DNA of 64,000 bases from JBDIVL01 sp039794405 (GTDB lineage Bacteria; Planctomycetota; Brocadiia; Brocadiales; Brocadiaceae), in the NCBI GenBank assembly GCA_039794405.1, contig JBDIVL010000016.1, positions 12,903-76,902 of the forward strand, written 5' to 3'. Below are positions 1 through 9,505 of the stretch, piece after piece; positions within the stretch are counted from its first letter, which is position 1, and the number at the start of each line of letters is the position of its first letter. The translations under genes and the position numbers were made by a program. Under the pieces are notes generated by a model that searched no databases, had not been told where the DNA came from, and saw nothing but the letters and a program-made list of their open reading frames with translations.

Positions 1-143
1 TAAGGTTACGGCTGAGGTTTTTGCTTAGCCTTAACTTTGCCCCTTTTTAATATTTCTTCATGTCTTTCGTGGATAGAAAAAGACTTCCTAAAGAATTTCT
101 TACAGAATAATACTATGTAACCTTAATTATAGGATAATGAAGT
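1..143. other. Leader region with hairpin and long-range inverted repeat
   Basis: A short hairpin (GGCTGAG paired with CTTAGCC, about 11-31) followed by a T-rich stretch could be the terminator of a gene left of the window. TAAGGTTAC at the very start is inverted as GTAACCTTA at about 117-125, so the stretch may be a small repeat unit in front of the first gene. No convincing promoter was found. Confidence 0.3.
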
Positions 144-1550
144 ATGGAAGACGGTAAAATCCTTGTTGTTGAAGATCAGGATGCCATGAGAGAATCCCTC
201 GTGATTGCCTTTAGAGATGAAGGGTATCAGGTCGAAGGTGTGTCAAGTGGAGAAGAGGCGATTCAAAAATTATGTGATAATAACATATATGATCTGGTTG
301 TTACGGATCTGAAAATGAAAAAAGTAGATGGTCTGGAAGTACTTAAGGCGGCAAAGACCGGAAATCCATCCACAGAAGTGGTGCTGATTACTGCTTATGG
401 TACAATTAGCACTGCAGTTCAGGCGATTCGGGATGGGGCCTACGATTATGTGACGAAGCCATTTCGTCATCAGGAAATTTTAAAAGTTGCAAAAAAGGCG
501 ATTGAAAAGAAGTGCCTGAAAGATAGGGTCAGATATCTGGAAGGTGAGATTAGGGAGAAATATAAATTTGAGGGTATTGTGGGTAATTCCACTGCTATGC
601 TGGAGGTGCTCAAAGTAACGTCACATGTTTGTCGTACGGAAAGTACCGTTCTGGTAACGGGGGAAAGTGGGACTGGGAAAGAATTGATTGCAAGGGCCAT
701 TCATTATAACAGCCCTCGAAAAGAAGGTCCATTTGTTGTAATTAATTGTGGTGCGTTACCTGAAAATTTACAGGAAAGTGAATTATTTGGACATGTGAGA
801 GGTGCCTTTACTGGTGCCATCAGGGATAAGGTTGGGTTATTTCAGCAGGCACAAAAGGGAACAATCCTGCTGGATGAGATTGGCGAGACTTCGCTCTCTA
901 CCCAGGTGAAACTCTTGCGGTTCCTCCAGGATGGAGAGATCCGTCCTGTTGGAGCAAATAAGGCAATATATGTGGATGTGAGGACTATAGCTGCTACCAA
1001 TGAGAATTTGGAGAAAGCCGTTGAATCAGGGAGGTTTAGAAAAGACCTGTTTTACCGGATCAACGTGATACGCATTCATCTTCCCCCATTAAGAGAACGA
1101 AGGGAAGATATCCCCCTTTTAGTTGAATATTTTTTAGAGAAGGTTATGGAAAAATTGCAAAAGGGGAAAAGGGCGTTTTCCAAAGAAGCAATGCATGCAT
1201 TAATGAATTACGATTGGCCTGGTAATATCAGAGAACTGCAAAATATCATAGAAAGGGCCGTTGCCCTATCGAAAAACGAGATAATAGAGGTAAATGAACT
1301 TTTGATCCCTGTAGAGGGATTTACGGCAGCAGTGATAAATCCGTTCGAGGATGAAAAGAGGAAATCGTTCATTGTGACAACCCTTGCAGAGCAGGAGAAA
1401 AACGCTATCATCGATGCCCTGAATAAATACGATGGCAATCAGACAAAGGTGGCACAGATACTTGGAATATCAACAACAACGCTATGGAGAAAGATTAAAA
1501 GATATAAGATTAAACCACAGCATGAAATCCCGGATGACATCAATGAGTAA
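144..1550 (+). CDS. NtrC-family sigma-54-dependent response regulator
   Basis: A 468-residue activator with the classic three-domain order. The N-terminal receiver (about 1-120) has acidic residues E10/D11, phospho-acceptor D55 and conserved K105. The central AAA+ domain (about 145-380) has Walker A GESGTGKE (173-180), the sigma-54-contacting GAFTGA loop (220-225) and Walker B ILLDEIGE. A Fis-type helix-turn-helix lies near 425-460. By family knowledge it binds upstream enhancers and drives sigma-54 RNA polymerase once phosphorylated; rpoN is in the same window. It is 23 bp upstream of the ABC-like gene and probably cotranscribed with it. No kinase is adjacent; the nearest is at 16493. Its position at the head of a glycan cluster suggests, but does not prove, control of that cluster. 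Confidence 0.93.
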   Translation: MEDGKILVVEDQDAMRESLVIAFRDEGYQVEGVSSGEEAIQKLCDNNIYDLVVTDLKMKKVDGLEVLKAAKTGNPSTEVVLITAYGTISTAVQAIRDGAYDYVTKPFRHQEILKVAKKAIEKKCLKDRVRYLEGEIREKYKFEGIVGNSTAMLEVLKVTSHVCRTESTVLVTGESGTGKELIARAIHYNSPRKEGPFVVINCGALPENLQESELFGHVRGAFTGAIRDKVGLFQQAQKGTILLDEIGETSLSTQVKLLRFLQDGEIRPVGANKAIYVDVRTIAATNENLEKAVESGRFRKDLFYRINVIRIHLPPLRERREDIPLLVEYFLEKVMEKLQKGKRAFSKEAMHALMNYDWPGNIRELQNIIERAVALSKNEIIEVNELLIPVEGFTAAVINPFEDEKRKSFIVTTLAEQEKNAIIDALNKYDGNQTKVAQILGISTTTLWRKIKRYKIKPQHEIPDDINE

Positions 1551-1573
1551 TTTCCTGCTGAAACGATTTATCT

Positions 1574-3427
1574 ATGAAAATAAATAATTATTTGCAGTCA
1601 CAACTGAATAAATTTCTCAACACCTTCTACCAGTATCGCTCTGTTCTCGGGTGGTTGATTGGAGATTCTGTCTTGAGGTTTAGGAGAGAGTCATTTCTTA
1701 TTCTTTTTACGGGTTTCTTCGGCGTTTCTTTTCAGATATTGACCATTGGTGTGGTTCTTTATTATGCGAAAGCAATGGAAAAAGGCGCTTCAATAAACGT
1801 AGTCTTTTATGAGTTTAATGTTCGCACTTCCGTTGTGTTTCTTCTCATGTGCGGCCTTGTTATTTTATTTTCTCTCTTACTTGCCGCATGGTTAACCTAT
1901 TTTTCCAGAACAAAAAGCCTTGCGTTACGGAGAAAATACGAAGAGCTTTGCTCAAAAAGAATTTTTATCCTATTTGGTTCTAGCTTTAAAGTATGGACAC
2001 CATTTGAACAAGATTTTAGTTGTGATAAAGTTATATCGAAACTCGCGAGAAGAGACGCCAGGTTTTGCGGAAGGGCGTTGTGGATGCTTATGGACTTTGT
2101 AATACCCTTCGTTACGTTTCTGGTATCAATAGGAGCTTTATTATACATAAACTCCTTTTTAACATTCTTGATTTTTTTTCTCATCGGGATTTCTGCCATA
2201 TTTCTCTACAAAGTAAGTATTATGGCGGCTAAAAATTCTTCATTAATGGAAAGGTTTTCTAAGCCGGCAAACAGGGAATACTTACAGGTAATCAGGAGAC
2301 AAAAAACAATTGCCGTTTCATCACAGGAAGATGAATTATGGCTGGAAAATAATTTTTTTTCCTCAGGTGCTCCAAAGAAGTTCTTAGATGCGTATATGGG
2401 GCGGTTAAAAACATTGGAATACAGTCATTTAATCAGCAATATCCTGTTTGCTGCGGCAGTATTCATGATCTTACTCATTCTCGGGGAAAAAACTATTTTT
2501 GAAGGACATGGATGGGAGAAACTTATTGTGTATTTATTGGCCCTGCGTTATATGATAACGAATGTGAAACAAATAAATACAAAGGTAACAAGTATTAACC
2601 GGTTTTATCCGCAGCTAAAGAGGTATTTTCAATTCCTTGATGCTACAATACGTTTGCAGAAAAAAGAAAAAGGAATACAACCTCCAAAGTACTCTTTGCT
2701 GGTATCTGCAAATCCTGCTATGGAAGGCACGCTAGAGAGCTTCGACATAAAAGAAGGAAACAGGATCAGCATTATTAGCCCGATTATGTTAAACCGTTAT
2801 ACCTTAGCTTTTTTGTTAGACTCTATGCTGGGTTCCTCGCAAGATGCAGTAAAATATGCGCTGGGTTCCGCACTGTTTGTTACTTCAAGATATAAAAATT
2901 ATCCAAGGCGTTCATTAAAAGAATCATTTGGCTTTCCATCGTATTACAGTTCCAGTGACTTAAGAAAAGATCTGGAACAAATAGGGCTATGGGAAAAATA
3001 TAAAGAGCAGGTATCTGATAACTTCGAATCTCCTATGCATACAGAGGTTTGGAAACATGTTGAACCTGATATAAAGTTTACATTGGTAATGTTGAATGCT
3101 TTACAATCCGATCATCAATGGCTCGTTATAGAAGAAAAAGGATTCGGTTTCCTTTCGGATGCCGCACGTAAATTTTTTCTTGACCAGCTTTCAAAGAGGA
3201 TAACAGTAATTGTTTTCAATGAAGATGTAACATCGATAGGGCTATACCAGGAGGACATTATTGCTGTAATTACACAGGGTAAGATTATTGGATTAGGATA
3301 CATTGATTGGTTTAGAAAGAATCAGGATATAATCAAAGATATCTTTCATCAGGATAAACGTAAATTTCCGGACAAAGACCGTCCGGATATCGATCCTGAT
3401 GATGATTTCGATGATGATGAAATTTGA
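1574..3427 (+). CDS. ABC-exporter-like membrane protein with degenerate ATPase domain
   Basis: A 617-residue protein built like a half-size ABC exporter: hydrophobic helices around 40-65, 87-110, 170-215 and 285-330, then a soluble domain from about 375. That domain aligns by eye with an ABC nucleotide-binding domain, but its motifs are gone. The P-loop place reads SIISPIMLNRYT (399-410) with no GxxGxGKS/T. No LSGGQ signature is visible. The Walker B place reads WLVIEEKG (516-523) instead of LILDEPTS, and the H-loop place reads IVFNED. The C-terminus is strongly acidic (DPDDDFDDDE). It probably cannot hydrolyse ATP. Long open frame and normal codon use argue against a fresh pseudogene. It may be a regulatory or structural membrane partner for glycan export. 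The family placement is inference from architecture. Confidence 0.6.
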   Translation: MKINNYLQSQLNKFLNTFYQYRSVLGWLIGDSVLRFRRESFLILFTGFFGVSFQILTIGVVLYYAKAMEKGASINVVFYEFNVRTSVVFLLMCGLVILFSLLLAAWLTYFSRTKSLALRRKYEELCSKRIFILFGSSFKVWTPFEQDFSCDKVISKLARRDARFCGRALWMLMDFVIPFVTFLVSIGALLYINSFLTFLIFFLIGISAIFLYKVSIMAAKNSSLMERFSKPANREYLQVIRRQKTIAVSSQEDELWLENNFFSSGAPKKFLDAYMGRLKTLEYSHLISNILFAAAVFMILLILGEKTIFEGHGWEKLIVYLLALRYMITNVKQINTKVTSINRFYPQLKRYFQFLDATIRLQKKEKGIQPPKYSLLVSANPAMEGTLESFDIKEGNRISIISPIMLNRYTLAFLLDSMLGSSQDAVKYALGSALFVTSRYKNYPRRSLKESFGFPSYYSSSDLRKDLEQIGLWEKYKEQVSDNFESPMHTEVWKHVEPDIKFTLVMLNALQSDHQWLVIEEKGFGFLSDAARKFFLDQLSKRITVIVFNEDVTSIGLYQEDIIAVITQGKIIGLGYIDWFRKNQDIIKDIFHQDKRKFPDKDRPDIDPDDDFDDDEI

Positions 3428-3810
3428 ATACTCTCTCTGCGATTTATCTCCACACACGAGTTAAGCTTTAAAAGTAGGCAGGATTGTATAGTAGTCGGCT
3501 ATCAGCCTTCAGTTTCTGCCTGATAGCTGACTACTGATAGCTTGCGATTTATTTTATCGGTAGCTTCGCCTCGCCAGGCAATTACTTGAAATTGTGTTGA
3601 GTAAATCCATGCATGTACAGTTTTGAGTTGTATTCATGCATCTTTTTTTGGTATATCTATTTCATTTGAAAAGTCAGCATCTTCATAAACGTTTGGCTTT
3701 AGGTGACAGTTCGTGAGAAAAGAGGGACAGGGGAGTACCAGTATTCATTTTAAGCAGGCAGAACTGTTCGTTTTATCCTTTAAACTTCAGAAAAATCAAC
3801 TACAAGCATT
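3428..3810. repeat. Non-coding gap with palindromic repeat
   Basis: No gene is visible. At 3492-3533 an imperfect palindrome (GTAGTCGGCTATCAG ... CTGATAGCTGACTAC) could fold into a long hairpin; related copies of the GTCAGCTATCAG sequence occur near 33405-33465 and 62495-62520. The rest is AT-rich leader of the sulfotransferase gene. Confidence 0.55.
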
Positions 3811-4683
3811 ATGTTTCCGGATTTTTTATGTATTGGAGCGCAAAAAGCAGGCACTGGTTGGCTCTTTAAAAATTTAAAAAGTCATCCTGAAATTTGGATA
3901 CCACCTGTTAAAGAGATTCATTACTTTAATTTGTATCAATATTATCCTTATTCCCTTTTCCGTTTTCTCTTTTTTAGAATATGGCGTAGGCAACTCGTAA
4001 TAAGGATTAAGCAGAATCGTTTTTGTAATAATTTACATAATGCAAGGTGGAATCTTAATTTCTTTTTTAAACCCCATACGATAAGATGGTACAAGTCTAT
4101 ATTCGAACCTGGAAGGAAGAGAAAAACAGGAGATATCACTCCTGCCTATTCAACATTAAGTTTGCACCAGGTGGCATATATTCACAAGATTATGCCAGAT
4201 GTAAAGATTATTTTCTTCATGCGTAACCCCATAGATCGGGCGTGGTCACACATGAGAATGTGGGCAAAACAAGGTATTTTTAGCATAGAGGATGAAAAAC
4301 AGATTTTTAATAAAATTAGGTCAAAAAGTCAAATGTTACGAGGTGATTATCTTCAGATACTTCGTAATTGGGAAAATTATTATCCAAAAGAGCAAATTTT
4401 CATTGGTTTTTTTGAAGAAATCTCGGAGTGTCCTGAAGAGCTTTTGTTTAGGCTGTACAGATTTTTGGGTATTAGTTCTGCATCGGAATTTATACCAAAA
4501 ACAATATATAAGAAAAGCCATGTGGGTATGAAGGTTTCGATGCCACCGAGAATTGCCTTTTTTTTAGCAAATATATATTATAATGATATAGTTGAACTTA
4601 ATAAACTTTTTGGAGGGTATACAGAAAACTGGCTCTGTTATACGAAAAAACTCCTGAATACTAAACCAAATTTACTTGTTTAG
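3811..4683 (+). CDS. Sulfotransferase (PAPS-dependent), copy 1
   Basis: A 290-residue protein of the sulfotransferase superfamily, which moves a sulfo group from PAPS to a hydroxyl or amino group. The 5'-phosphosulfate loop is CIGAQKAGTGWL (about 6-17) and the 3'-phosphate-binding segment is IIFFMRNPIDRAWSHM. GDITPAYS between them fits the heparan-sulfate N-deacetylase/sulfotransferase-like (Sulfotransfer_1) group. No signal peptide or membrane helix is visible, so it is probably cytoplasmic. It is the first of three such genes mixed with glycosyltransferases, which suggests a sugar acceptor. The real acceptor cannot be read from sequence. Confidence 0.85.
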   Translation: MFPDFLCIGAQKAGTGWLFKNLKSHPEIWIPPVKEIHYFNLYQYYPYSLFRFLFFRIWRRQLVIRIKQNRFCNNLHNARWNLNFFFKPHTIRWYKSIFEPGRKRKTGDITPAYSTLSLHQVAYIHKIMPDVKIIFFMRNPIDRAWSHMRMWAKQGIFSIEDEKQIFNKIRSKSQMLRGDYLQILRNWENYYPKEQIFIGFFEEISECPEELLFRLYRFLGISSASEFIPKTIYKKSHVGMKVSMPPRIAFFLANIYYNDIVELNKLFGGYTENWLCYTKKLLNTKPNLLV

Positions 4684-4734
4684 AAATACTTCCAGAATTT
4701 CTCACGTAGTATTACAAAAAGGTATCAAAAAATC

Positions 4735-5616
4735 GTGAAAATTAATCAAAATATTAGGGTAATGATAAACGCCATGCCGAAGAGTGGCACCCATTTGCTG
4801 AGTAATGTAGTGCAAATATTGGGTTATCACAATATTTCTTCTCAGAGAGGAACTCTACAGAAAATGGCATATAAGAGGGGTATTGGGTTCCCCAGAAATC
4901 TGTGCTACAAGCATATCAACAAAAATGTGAAACTCCGCTTATATAAACGGTTTGGTATTATGAACCAAAGCAGTAAAATACCAATCGGCGTTATTTCACC
5001 AATACAAGTTCCAAAAAAACTTGTTGTTCAATGGCTGTCAAAAATACCACCTGGACATTTCATTATCGGTCACGTTCCTTATTCTCAGGAATTTGAAGAA
5101 GTACTCATACAGAGAAATTTCAGGCATATATTGATAATGAGAGATCCAAGGGATGTCCTCTTGTCGTTTCTTCATTATTCATTAAAACCCGGCCACTGGT
5201 TAAGAGAAGACCTTTTGAGCTTATCAGAAGATGAACGGATTATTTTTGCCATAAAAGGAGGTTATACGTTAAAAAGCAATACGCATATAGTGGGAATAAT
5301 TGATGCGTTCCGTTCATTGATGAGTTGGATGCATTCTCAGAATTTTCTCATGGTACGATTTGAGGATTTGGTTGGAATGAAAGGTGGCGGAACTTACGAG
5401 TCACAATATCGAACAATAAAGGCAATATGCAACCATTTAGAAATTGACAACAGCGATGAAACTATTACAAATGTGTGTAAACAGGCCTTCGATGCGAGGT
5501 CTCCTACATTTCGTAAGGGACAAATTGGGGCATGGAAGACAGAGCTTACAGAAAGACAGTTGGAAATTTTCAACGAATACGGCAGTGATCTGTTAGACAA
5601 ATTGCAATATATCTAG
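4735..5616 (+). CDS. Sulfotransferase, copy 2
   Basis: A 293-residue sulfotransferase-domain protein. The PAPS 5'-loop is AMPKSGTHLL near the N-terminus and the 3'-phosphate segment is HILIMRDPRDVLLSFLHY in the middle. It differs clearly from copy 1: the PKSGTH loop and RDPRD motif resemble cytosolic-type sulfotransferases. A GTG at 4735 gives the longest frame. An ATG at 4762 (MINAMPKSG) would also keep the whole PAPS loop, and neither has a strong ribosome binding site. It lies 51 bp after copy 1 and 27 bp before a glycosyltransferase, so an operon is likely. Confidence 0.82.
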   Translation: MKINQNIRVMINAMPKSGTHLLSNVVQILGYHNISSQRGTLQKMAYKRGIGFPRNLCYKHINKNVKLRLYKRFGIMNQSSKIPIGVISPIQVPKKLVVQWLSKIPPGHFIIGHVPYSQEFEEVLIQRNFRHILIMRDPRDVLLSFLHYSLKPGHWLREDLLSLSEDERIIFAIKGGYTLKSNTHIVGIIDAFRSLMSWMHSQNFLMVRFEDLVGMKGGGTYESQYRTIKAICNHLEIDNSDETITNVCKQAFDARSPTFRKGQIGAWKTELTERQLEIFNEYGSDLLDKLQYI

Positions 5617-5643
5617 CGCGGTGTAGCCGCAACCAAAAATGTT

Positions 5644-6864
5644 ATGAAAGAAAATACAAAATTAATTTTTATATTTTTGTGGCGGCAGAATGATTGGGGG
5701 TTATTTAAAAGAAGGAATGAATCGCTGCTTTTAGAACTGTCAAAAAGGGACTGTGTAGAAAAAGTACTTCATATTGAGCCGATTACTCCAAAAAGGTTTA
5801 TAACGCTCTTCATAAAATGGTTAAAAACAAAGGATAGTAATCTCAAAAGTGCATATAAGCTTCATATAAAGAAGGCCATTTTTTTCTTACCTATAGCAGT
5901 AGATAACAGGAAAAATATTTATGTCTATAGCTGGTTCTATTTTTCCGATTTTATTTTCAGTAAGTTGAATAGCATTTTAAGAAAGGTTCAAGAGGTTATT
6001 ATCAATAAAAAGTTTTCCCAACCAGGAAAAAAAACCATTCTTGTTGCATATCCACCATCGGGTTATATGTTAGGAATACTATCTTCTCTCAGACATGATA
6101 TTTTAATTGCGGATTTGGTTGACGATGTGATTGAAAGGGCAGAAGACGAGACAAAAAAAGATACATATTTATATAATTATAAGTATATTCTTTCAAAGTG
6201 TAATTGGGTATTTTCTACTTCCTCCGTAATCTCAGAAAAATATAAGAGTTACGCCGGACGTGAAATAGAATTCTTGCCTAACGGGGTTGATAGAGATAAA
6301 TTTTCTTTGAATACAACTCATAAACTTAAGAAAAATCAAAACCGCAAAAAAGTTGGATATGTGGGAAATCTTCGTAATACAATAGATATCGATTTACTAG
6401 AATATCTTGCAGCATCTTTCCCGCAGGTTGATTTCTTCCTCATTGGTTTTGCAATACCGGAAATATTAAACAAAATCGATATCATGGTAAAAAAGTACAA
6501 TAATTTTCATTATTTTGGAGAGTGTATTTACACTGATGTACCACGTTACCTGTTAAGCTTTGACGTTCTCATAAACATTAAAAAATCAGACAAAACGACT
6601 CAGGGCAACGATTCTTTAAAAATTTATGAATATTTATTAACGGGTAAGCCTATCGTGTCCACACCGATTTCTCCCGCTAACCGGTTAAAAGATGTAATTT
6701 ATGTTACATCGGATAAATTAAAATTTGCAGAATTTTTAAGGATGGCTTTAGAAGAGGATAATCCTGAAATGAAAAATAAGAGGATACAGGTAGCATTAGA
6801 AAATACATGGGATAAAAAAGTTGATATTATCCTCTCAAGAATTTCACCATATATCGGTAATTAG
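5644..6864 (+). CDS. Glycosyltransferase (GT-B fold), paralog pair member A
   Basis: A 406-residue predicted glycosyltransferase. The N-terminal part starts with an unusual IFLWRQNDWGLFKRRNE segment. The C-terminal Rossmann half carries FLPNGVD, VGYVGNL and KIYEYLLTGKPIVSTP, as in GT4/GT1-type enzymes that use nucleotide sugars. The gene at 9506 is a clear paralog (same FLWR-NDWGL opening and same C-terminal blocks). Members of this type often make exopolysaccharide or cell-surface glycan. Donor and acceptor are unknown. It lies between a sulfotransferase and a GT4 gene with very short spacers. Confidence 0.8.
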   Translation: MKENTKLIFIFLWRQNDWGLFKRRNESLLLELSKRDCVEKVLHIEPITPKRFITLFIKWLKTKDSNLKSAYKLHIKKAIFFLPIAVDNRKNIYVYSWFYFSDFIFSKLNSILRKVQEVIINKKFSQPGKKTILVAYPPSGYMLGILSSLRHDILIADLVDDVIERAEDETKKDTYLYNYKYILSKCNWVFSTSSVISEKYKSYAGREIEFLPNGVDRDKFSLNTTHKLKKNQNRKKVGYVGNLRNTIDIDLLEYLAASFPQVDFFLIGFAIPEILNKIDIMVKKYNNFHYFGECIYTDVPRYLLSFDVLINIKKSDKTTQGNDSLKIYEYLLTGKPIVSTPISPANRLKDVIYVTSDKLKFAEFLRMALEEDNPEMKNKRIQVALENTWDKKVDIILSRISPYIGN

Positions 6865-6876
6865 ATTATAAGAACT

Positions 6877-8112
6877 ATGAAAATCGCTTTTCTTGTTAAT
6901 CGTTTTCCTGTCTTATCACAAACCTTCATTTTAAATCAAATTACAGGATTAATGGACCGGGGCCATGATGTCCATATTTTTAGCAATTCACCGGAAGAGA
7001 CATCTGAAATACATGAAGACGTAAAAAAGTACAACCTCTTAAAGTATACCTATTATTATGTGTACCCTTTTCCGGGAAATAAGGTTTCGAAGTTGGGTCT
7101 CATAATAAAATATTGCTATAAAAGACCCAAGGCTATATTTAAGGTATTACGTTTAAAGAAACAGAAAAAAAGAGAGTTTGAAAAGATACTTTGCGTTGCA
7201 ATTTCACTTCTGGACAAAGGTCCATACGATATCATCCATTGTCACTTTGGACCTAATGGCATCTTAGCAGTGTCCCTGAAAAGTATTGGAGCTATTGAAG
7301 GAAAGATTGTAACGGCATTCCATGGCTATGACATTTCCAGCTATATTATAAAGAATGGCGATCGCGCATACAAGGATCTCTTTCTGGCGGGTGATTTATT
7401 TCTCCCAATCAGTGAACGATGGAAAAATAAATTGGTTGCACTGGGGTGTGATGAGAAAAAGATCATTGTGCATCGAATGGGTGTTGATACGAATAAATTT
7501 GTTTTTTTACAATGCGAACAAAGGAACAATGGTAAAATTCGATTGTTATCTATCGGGCGGCTCGTTGAAAAGAAGGGAATGCGTTACTCAATCTTTGCCG
7601 TTGCAAAGTTGCTCAAGAAATATCCGGATATAGAATATACCATTGCAGGAGATGGTCCATTAAAAAATGACCTGGAAAATTTAATAAAGGAGTTACATGG
7701 TCAGAACAACATTACACTAATTGGTTGGAAACGGCAGTCCGAGATCATTACGTTGCTGAGGAATTCGGATATATTTATTGCCCCGAGTGTTACCGGCAAA
7801 GACGGTGATCTTGAAGGGATTCCTGTTGTATTGATGGAATCTCTTGCTATGGGATTGCCAGTGATTAGTACACAGCACAGTGGAATACCAGAGTTGGTTG
7901 AGGATGGAAAAACAGGGTTTCTTGTTCCTGAGGGAGACAGTGATGCAATAGCAGAGAAACTGGATTTTCTCATTAAGCACCAGGAAAGCCGGAAGGTGAT
8001 GAGAGAAGCAGGACGGACATATGTGGAGAAGTACTATAATATTGATACATTAAATGATGGTCTCATAGAAATATATCATCAATTACTAAAACCCGGGATG
8101 GCTAACAATTAG
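6877..8112 (+). CDS. Glycosyltransferase family 4
   Basis: A 411-residue GT4-type enzyme. It begins KIAFLVNRFPVLSQTFI, as in colanic-acid-type (WcaL/AmsK-like) glycosyltransferases. HGYDIS lies in the N-terminal half. The C-terminal half has HRMGVD, RLVEKKGM, IAGDGPL and the donor-binding segment EGIPVVLMESLAMGLPVIST with the EX7E pattern. It probably adds a sugar to a lipid-linked surface glycan at the cytoplasmic side of the membrane. It is 12 bp after the preceding gene, so it is almost certainly in the same operon. Confidence 0.9.
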   Translation: MKIAFLVNRFPVLSQTFILNQITGLMDRGHDVHIFSNSPEETSEIHEDVKKYNLLKYTYYYVYPFPGNKVSKLGLIIKYCYKRPKAIFKVLRLKKQKKREFEKILCVAISLLDKGPYDIIHCHFGPNGILAVSLKSIGAIEGKIVTAFHGYDISSYIIKNGDRAYKDLFLAGDLFLPISERWKNKLVALGCDEKKIIVHRMGVDTNKFVFLQCEQRNNGKIRLLSIGRLVEKKGMRYSIFAVAKLLKKYPDIEYTIAGDGPLKNDLENLIKELHGQNNITLIGWKRQSEIITLLRNSDIFIAPSVTGKDGDLEGIPVVLMESLAMGLPVISTQHSGIPELVEDGKTGFLVPEGDSDAIAEKLDFLIKHQESRKVMREAGRTYVEKYYNIDTLNDGLIEIYHQLLKPGMANN

Positions 8113-8202
8113 GTTAATCCAATCAAGATTCCCTTAGTAAACTCATCTTTATCCACAAGTTAGAGGGGGGGAATTTTGAGGTTTTGCGATAACATCCAGA
8201 CC

Positions 8203-8289
8203 GGGTGGCACGGACAAACTGGTTTGTCCGTGCTTGTTTGAATACGCACATGGAAAAACACTGGCAAACAGGGTTTGTCAGTGCCACCC
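8203..8289 (+). repeat. Two-hairpin GGTGGCACGGACAAAC repeat (family A)
   Basis: A full copy with two successive palindromes: GCACGGACAAAC/GTTTGTCCGTGC and CTGGCAAAC/GTTTGTCAG, opened by GGGTGGCA and closed by TGCCACCC. Flanks such as CATCCAGACC and AACTGGCTTAC are also shared with other copies, so the unit is slightly longer than given. Full copies also lie at 19074, 40856 and 59098; half copies at 23903 and 27432. Confidence 0.85.
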
Positions 8290-8395
8290 AAAACTGGCTT
8301 ACATAAAATGAAAATTTCTATACAATGAAATTATTCCGTGAACATTTGTATCTTATTTATCTTCAAGAAACAGGAGATTACGTTATTGGATAATT

Positions 8396-9220
8396 ATGGT
8401 AAAGATTAAGAAACACAAAATAAAGAAATATAAAAAACGATGTATCTTTTTTTTTAAAAATCTGTTTGCCACAGTCAATAAAACTCCTGTTATCGTACTG
8501 GGGAACCAAAAATCAGGGACGTCCGCCATAGCCCACTTACTTGCTGATTTTGGGGGATTATCAAAGACCATAGATATCCCCGTACTTTGGGATTCTACTG
8601 TTACTGATATTATAAAAGGGCATATTGAATTCTCACATATAGTTAATCACCATAAATTTTACTTTTCAAAGGAACTTATCAAAGAGCCCAATATGACTTT
8701 TTTTGTTCAACAGGTAATGGGAGTATTTCCAGAGTCGAAATACATATTTGTCGTTCGTGACCCTCGTGATAATATCCGTAGTTTATTAAATCGTATAAAA
8801 ATTCCGGGCCACCTTAAAGAAATCGACAAATTGTTACTTCAGGGTGTGAGGGAAGGGTATAAATTAATCTTAAATGCCAAAAAGTGGGAAATTGACCAGA
8901 CTGAAAATTATATCGGGGTTTTGTCGTACAGGTGGAACAAGGCAGTTGATAATTACCTGCTTTGCAAGGATCGCATGGTTCTCGTAAAATATGAAGACTT
9001 TTTAGCAGATAAGTATCAGCTTATAGCAAGCTTAGCAGACCGGCTTGGTATTCAGCAGAAAATGGACATTACTGACAGGCTTGATATACAATATCAGCCA
9101 CGTGGAATCCATAATATTTCCTGGCAGGAGTTTTTTGGCCCTGAAAATTTAGCACGTATAGAACAGATTTGTGGAAACCGCATGAAAGAGTTTGGTTACG
9201 GTAATAAGACAAATGTTTAG
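8396..9220 (+). CDS. Sulfotransferase, copy 3
   Basis: A 274-residue sulfotransferase-like protein. It has a lysine-rich N-terminus, a PAPS-binding loop VIVLGNQKSGTSAIAHLL (about 32-49) and a 3'-phosphate segment FVVRDPRDNIRSLLNR. It belongs to the same superfamily as the genes at 3811, 4735 and 25030 but is not a close copy of any of them, so each may modify a different position or sugar. A family A repeat lies just upstream and separates it from the preceding operon, so it may have its own promoter. Confidence 0.82.
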   Translation: MVKIKKHKIKKYKKRCIFFFKNLFATVNKTPVIVLGNQKSGTSAIAHLLADFGGLSKTIDIPVLWDSTVTDIIKGHIEFSHIVNHHKFYFSKELIKEPNMTFFVQQVMGVFPESKYIFVVRDPRDNIRSLLNRIKIPGHLKEIDKLLLQGVREGYKLILNAKKWEIDQTENYIGVLSYRWNKAVDNYLLCKDRMVLVKYEDFLADKYQLIASLADRLGIQQKMDITDRLDIQYQPRGIHNISWQEFFGPENLARIEQICGNRMKEFGYGNKTNV

Positions 9221-9245
9221 AAATTTTTAAAATTGTATTGGTGAT

Positions 9246-9505
9246 GTTTCGGTGTGCCCTCTCACCGAAACCTGTGCTGGTACTGGTTTGTTTCGGTGAG
9301 AGGACTCATCGAAACATCGAAAATATTTAAAAGTCGCCGAAGGCCTAATTTAACGTTTAGGAAATTCAAATTGTTAATTTTCCTCCCCCTCGATGGGGGA
9401 GGTTAGGTGGGGGTGTAAGAGCAAGCTAATCACCCTCCCTTAGTCCCTCCCATCAAGGGAGGGAAAATTTACGTTTAAGTTGCCGAAGGCCTAATTTAAT
9501 AAAAG
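9246..9505. repeat. Nested palindromes and GCCGAAGGCCTAATTTAA motifs
   Basis: Three structures are stacked here. First, TTTCGGTG/CACCGAAA hairpins at about 9246-9322. Second, a larger inverted repeat (AATTTTCCTCCCCCTCGATG at about 9376 with CATCAAGGGAGGGAAAATT at about 9451). Third, one copy on each side of GCCGAAGGCCTAATTTAA (about 9338 and 9482). The right-hand motif ends only about 8 bp before the ATG of the next gene, so it may carry regulatory signal. Confidence 0.65.

Noticed and set aside
11..31. CGGCTGAGGTTTTTGCTT as a sigma-54 promoter for the first regulator
   Set aside because: The GG to GC distance is one base too long, and the sequence folds as a hairpin instead.
8203..8220. TGGCACGGACAAACT in family A repeats looks like the -24 half of a sigma-54 promoter
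   Set aside because: There is no TTGC at the required -12 position in any copy and the sequence is explained by the hairpin stem, so it is not a promoter.
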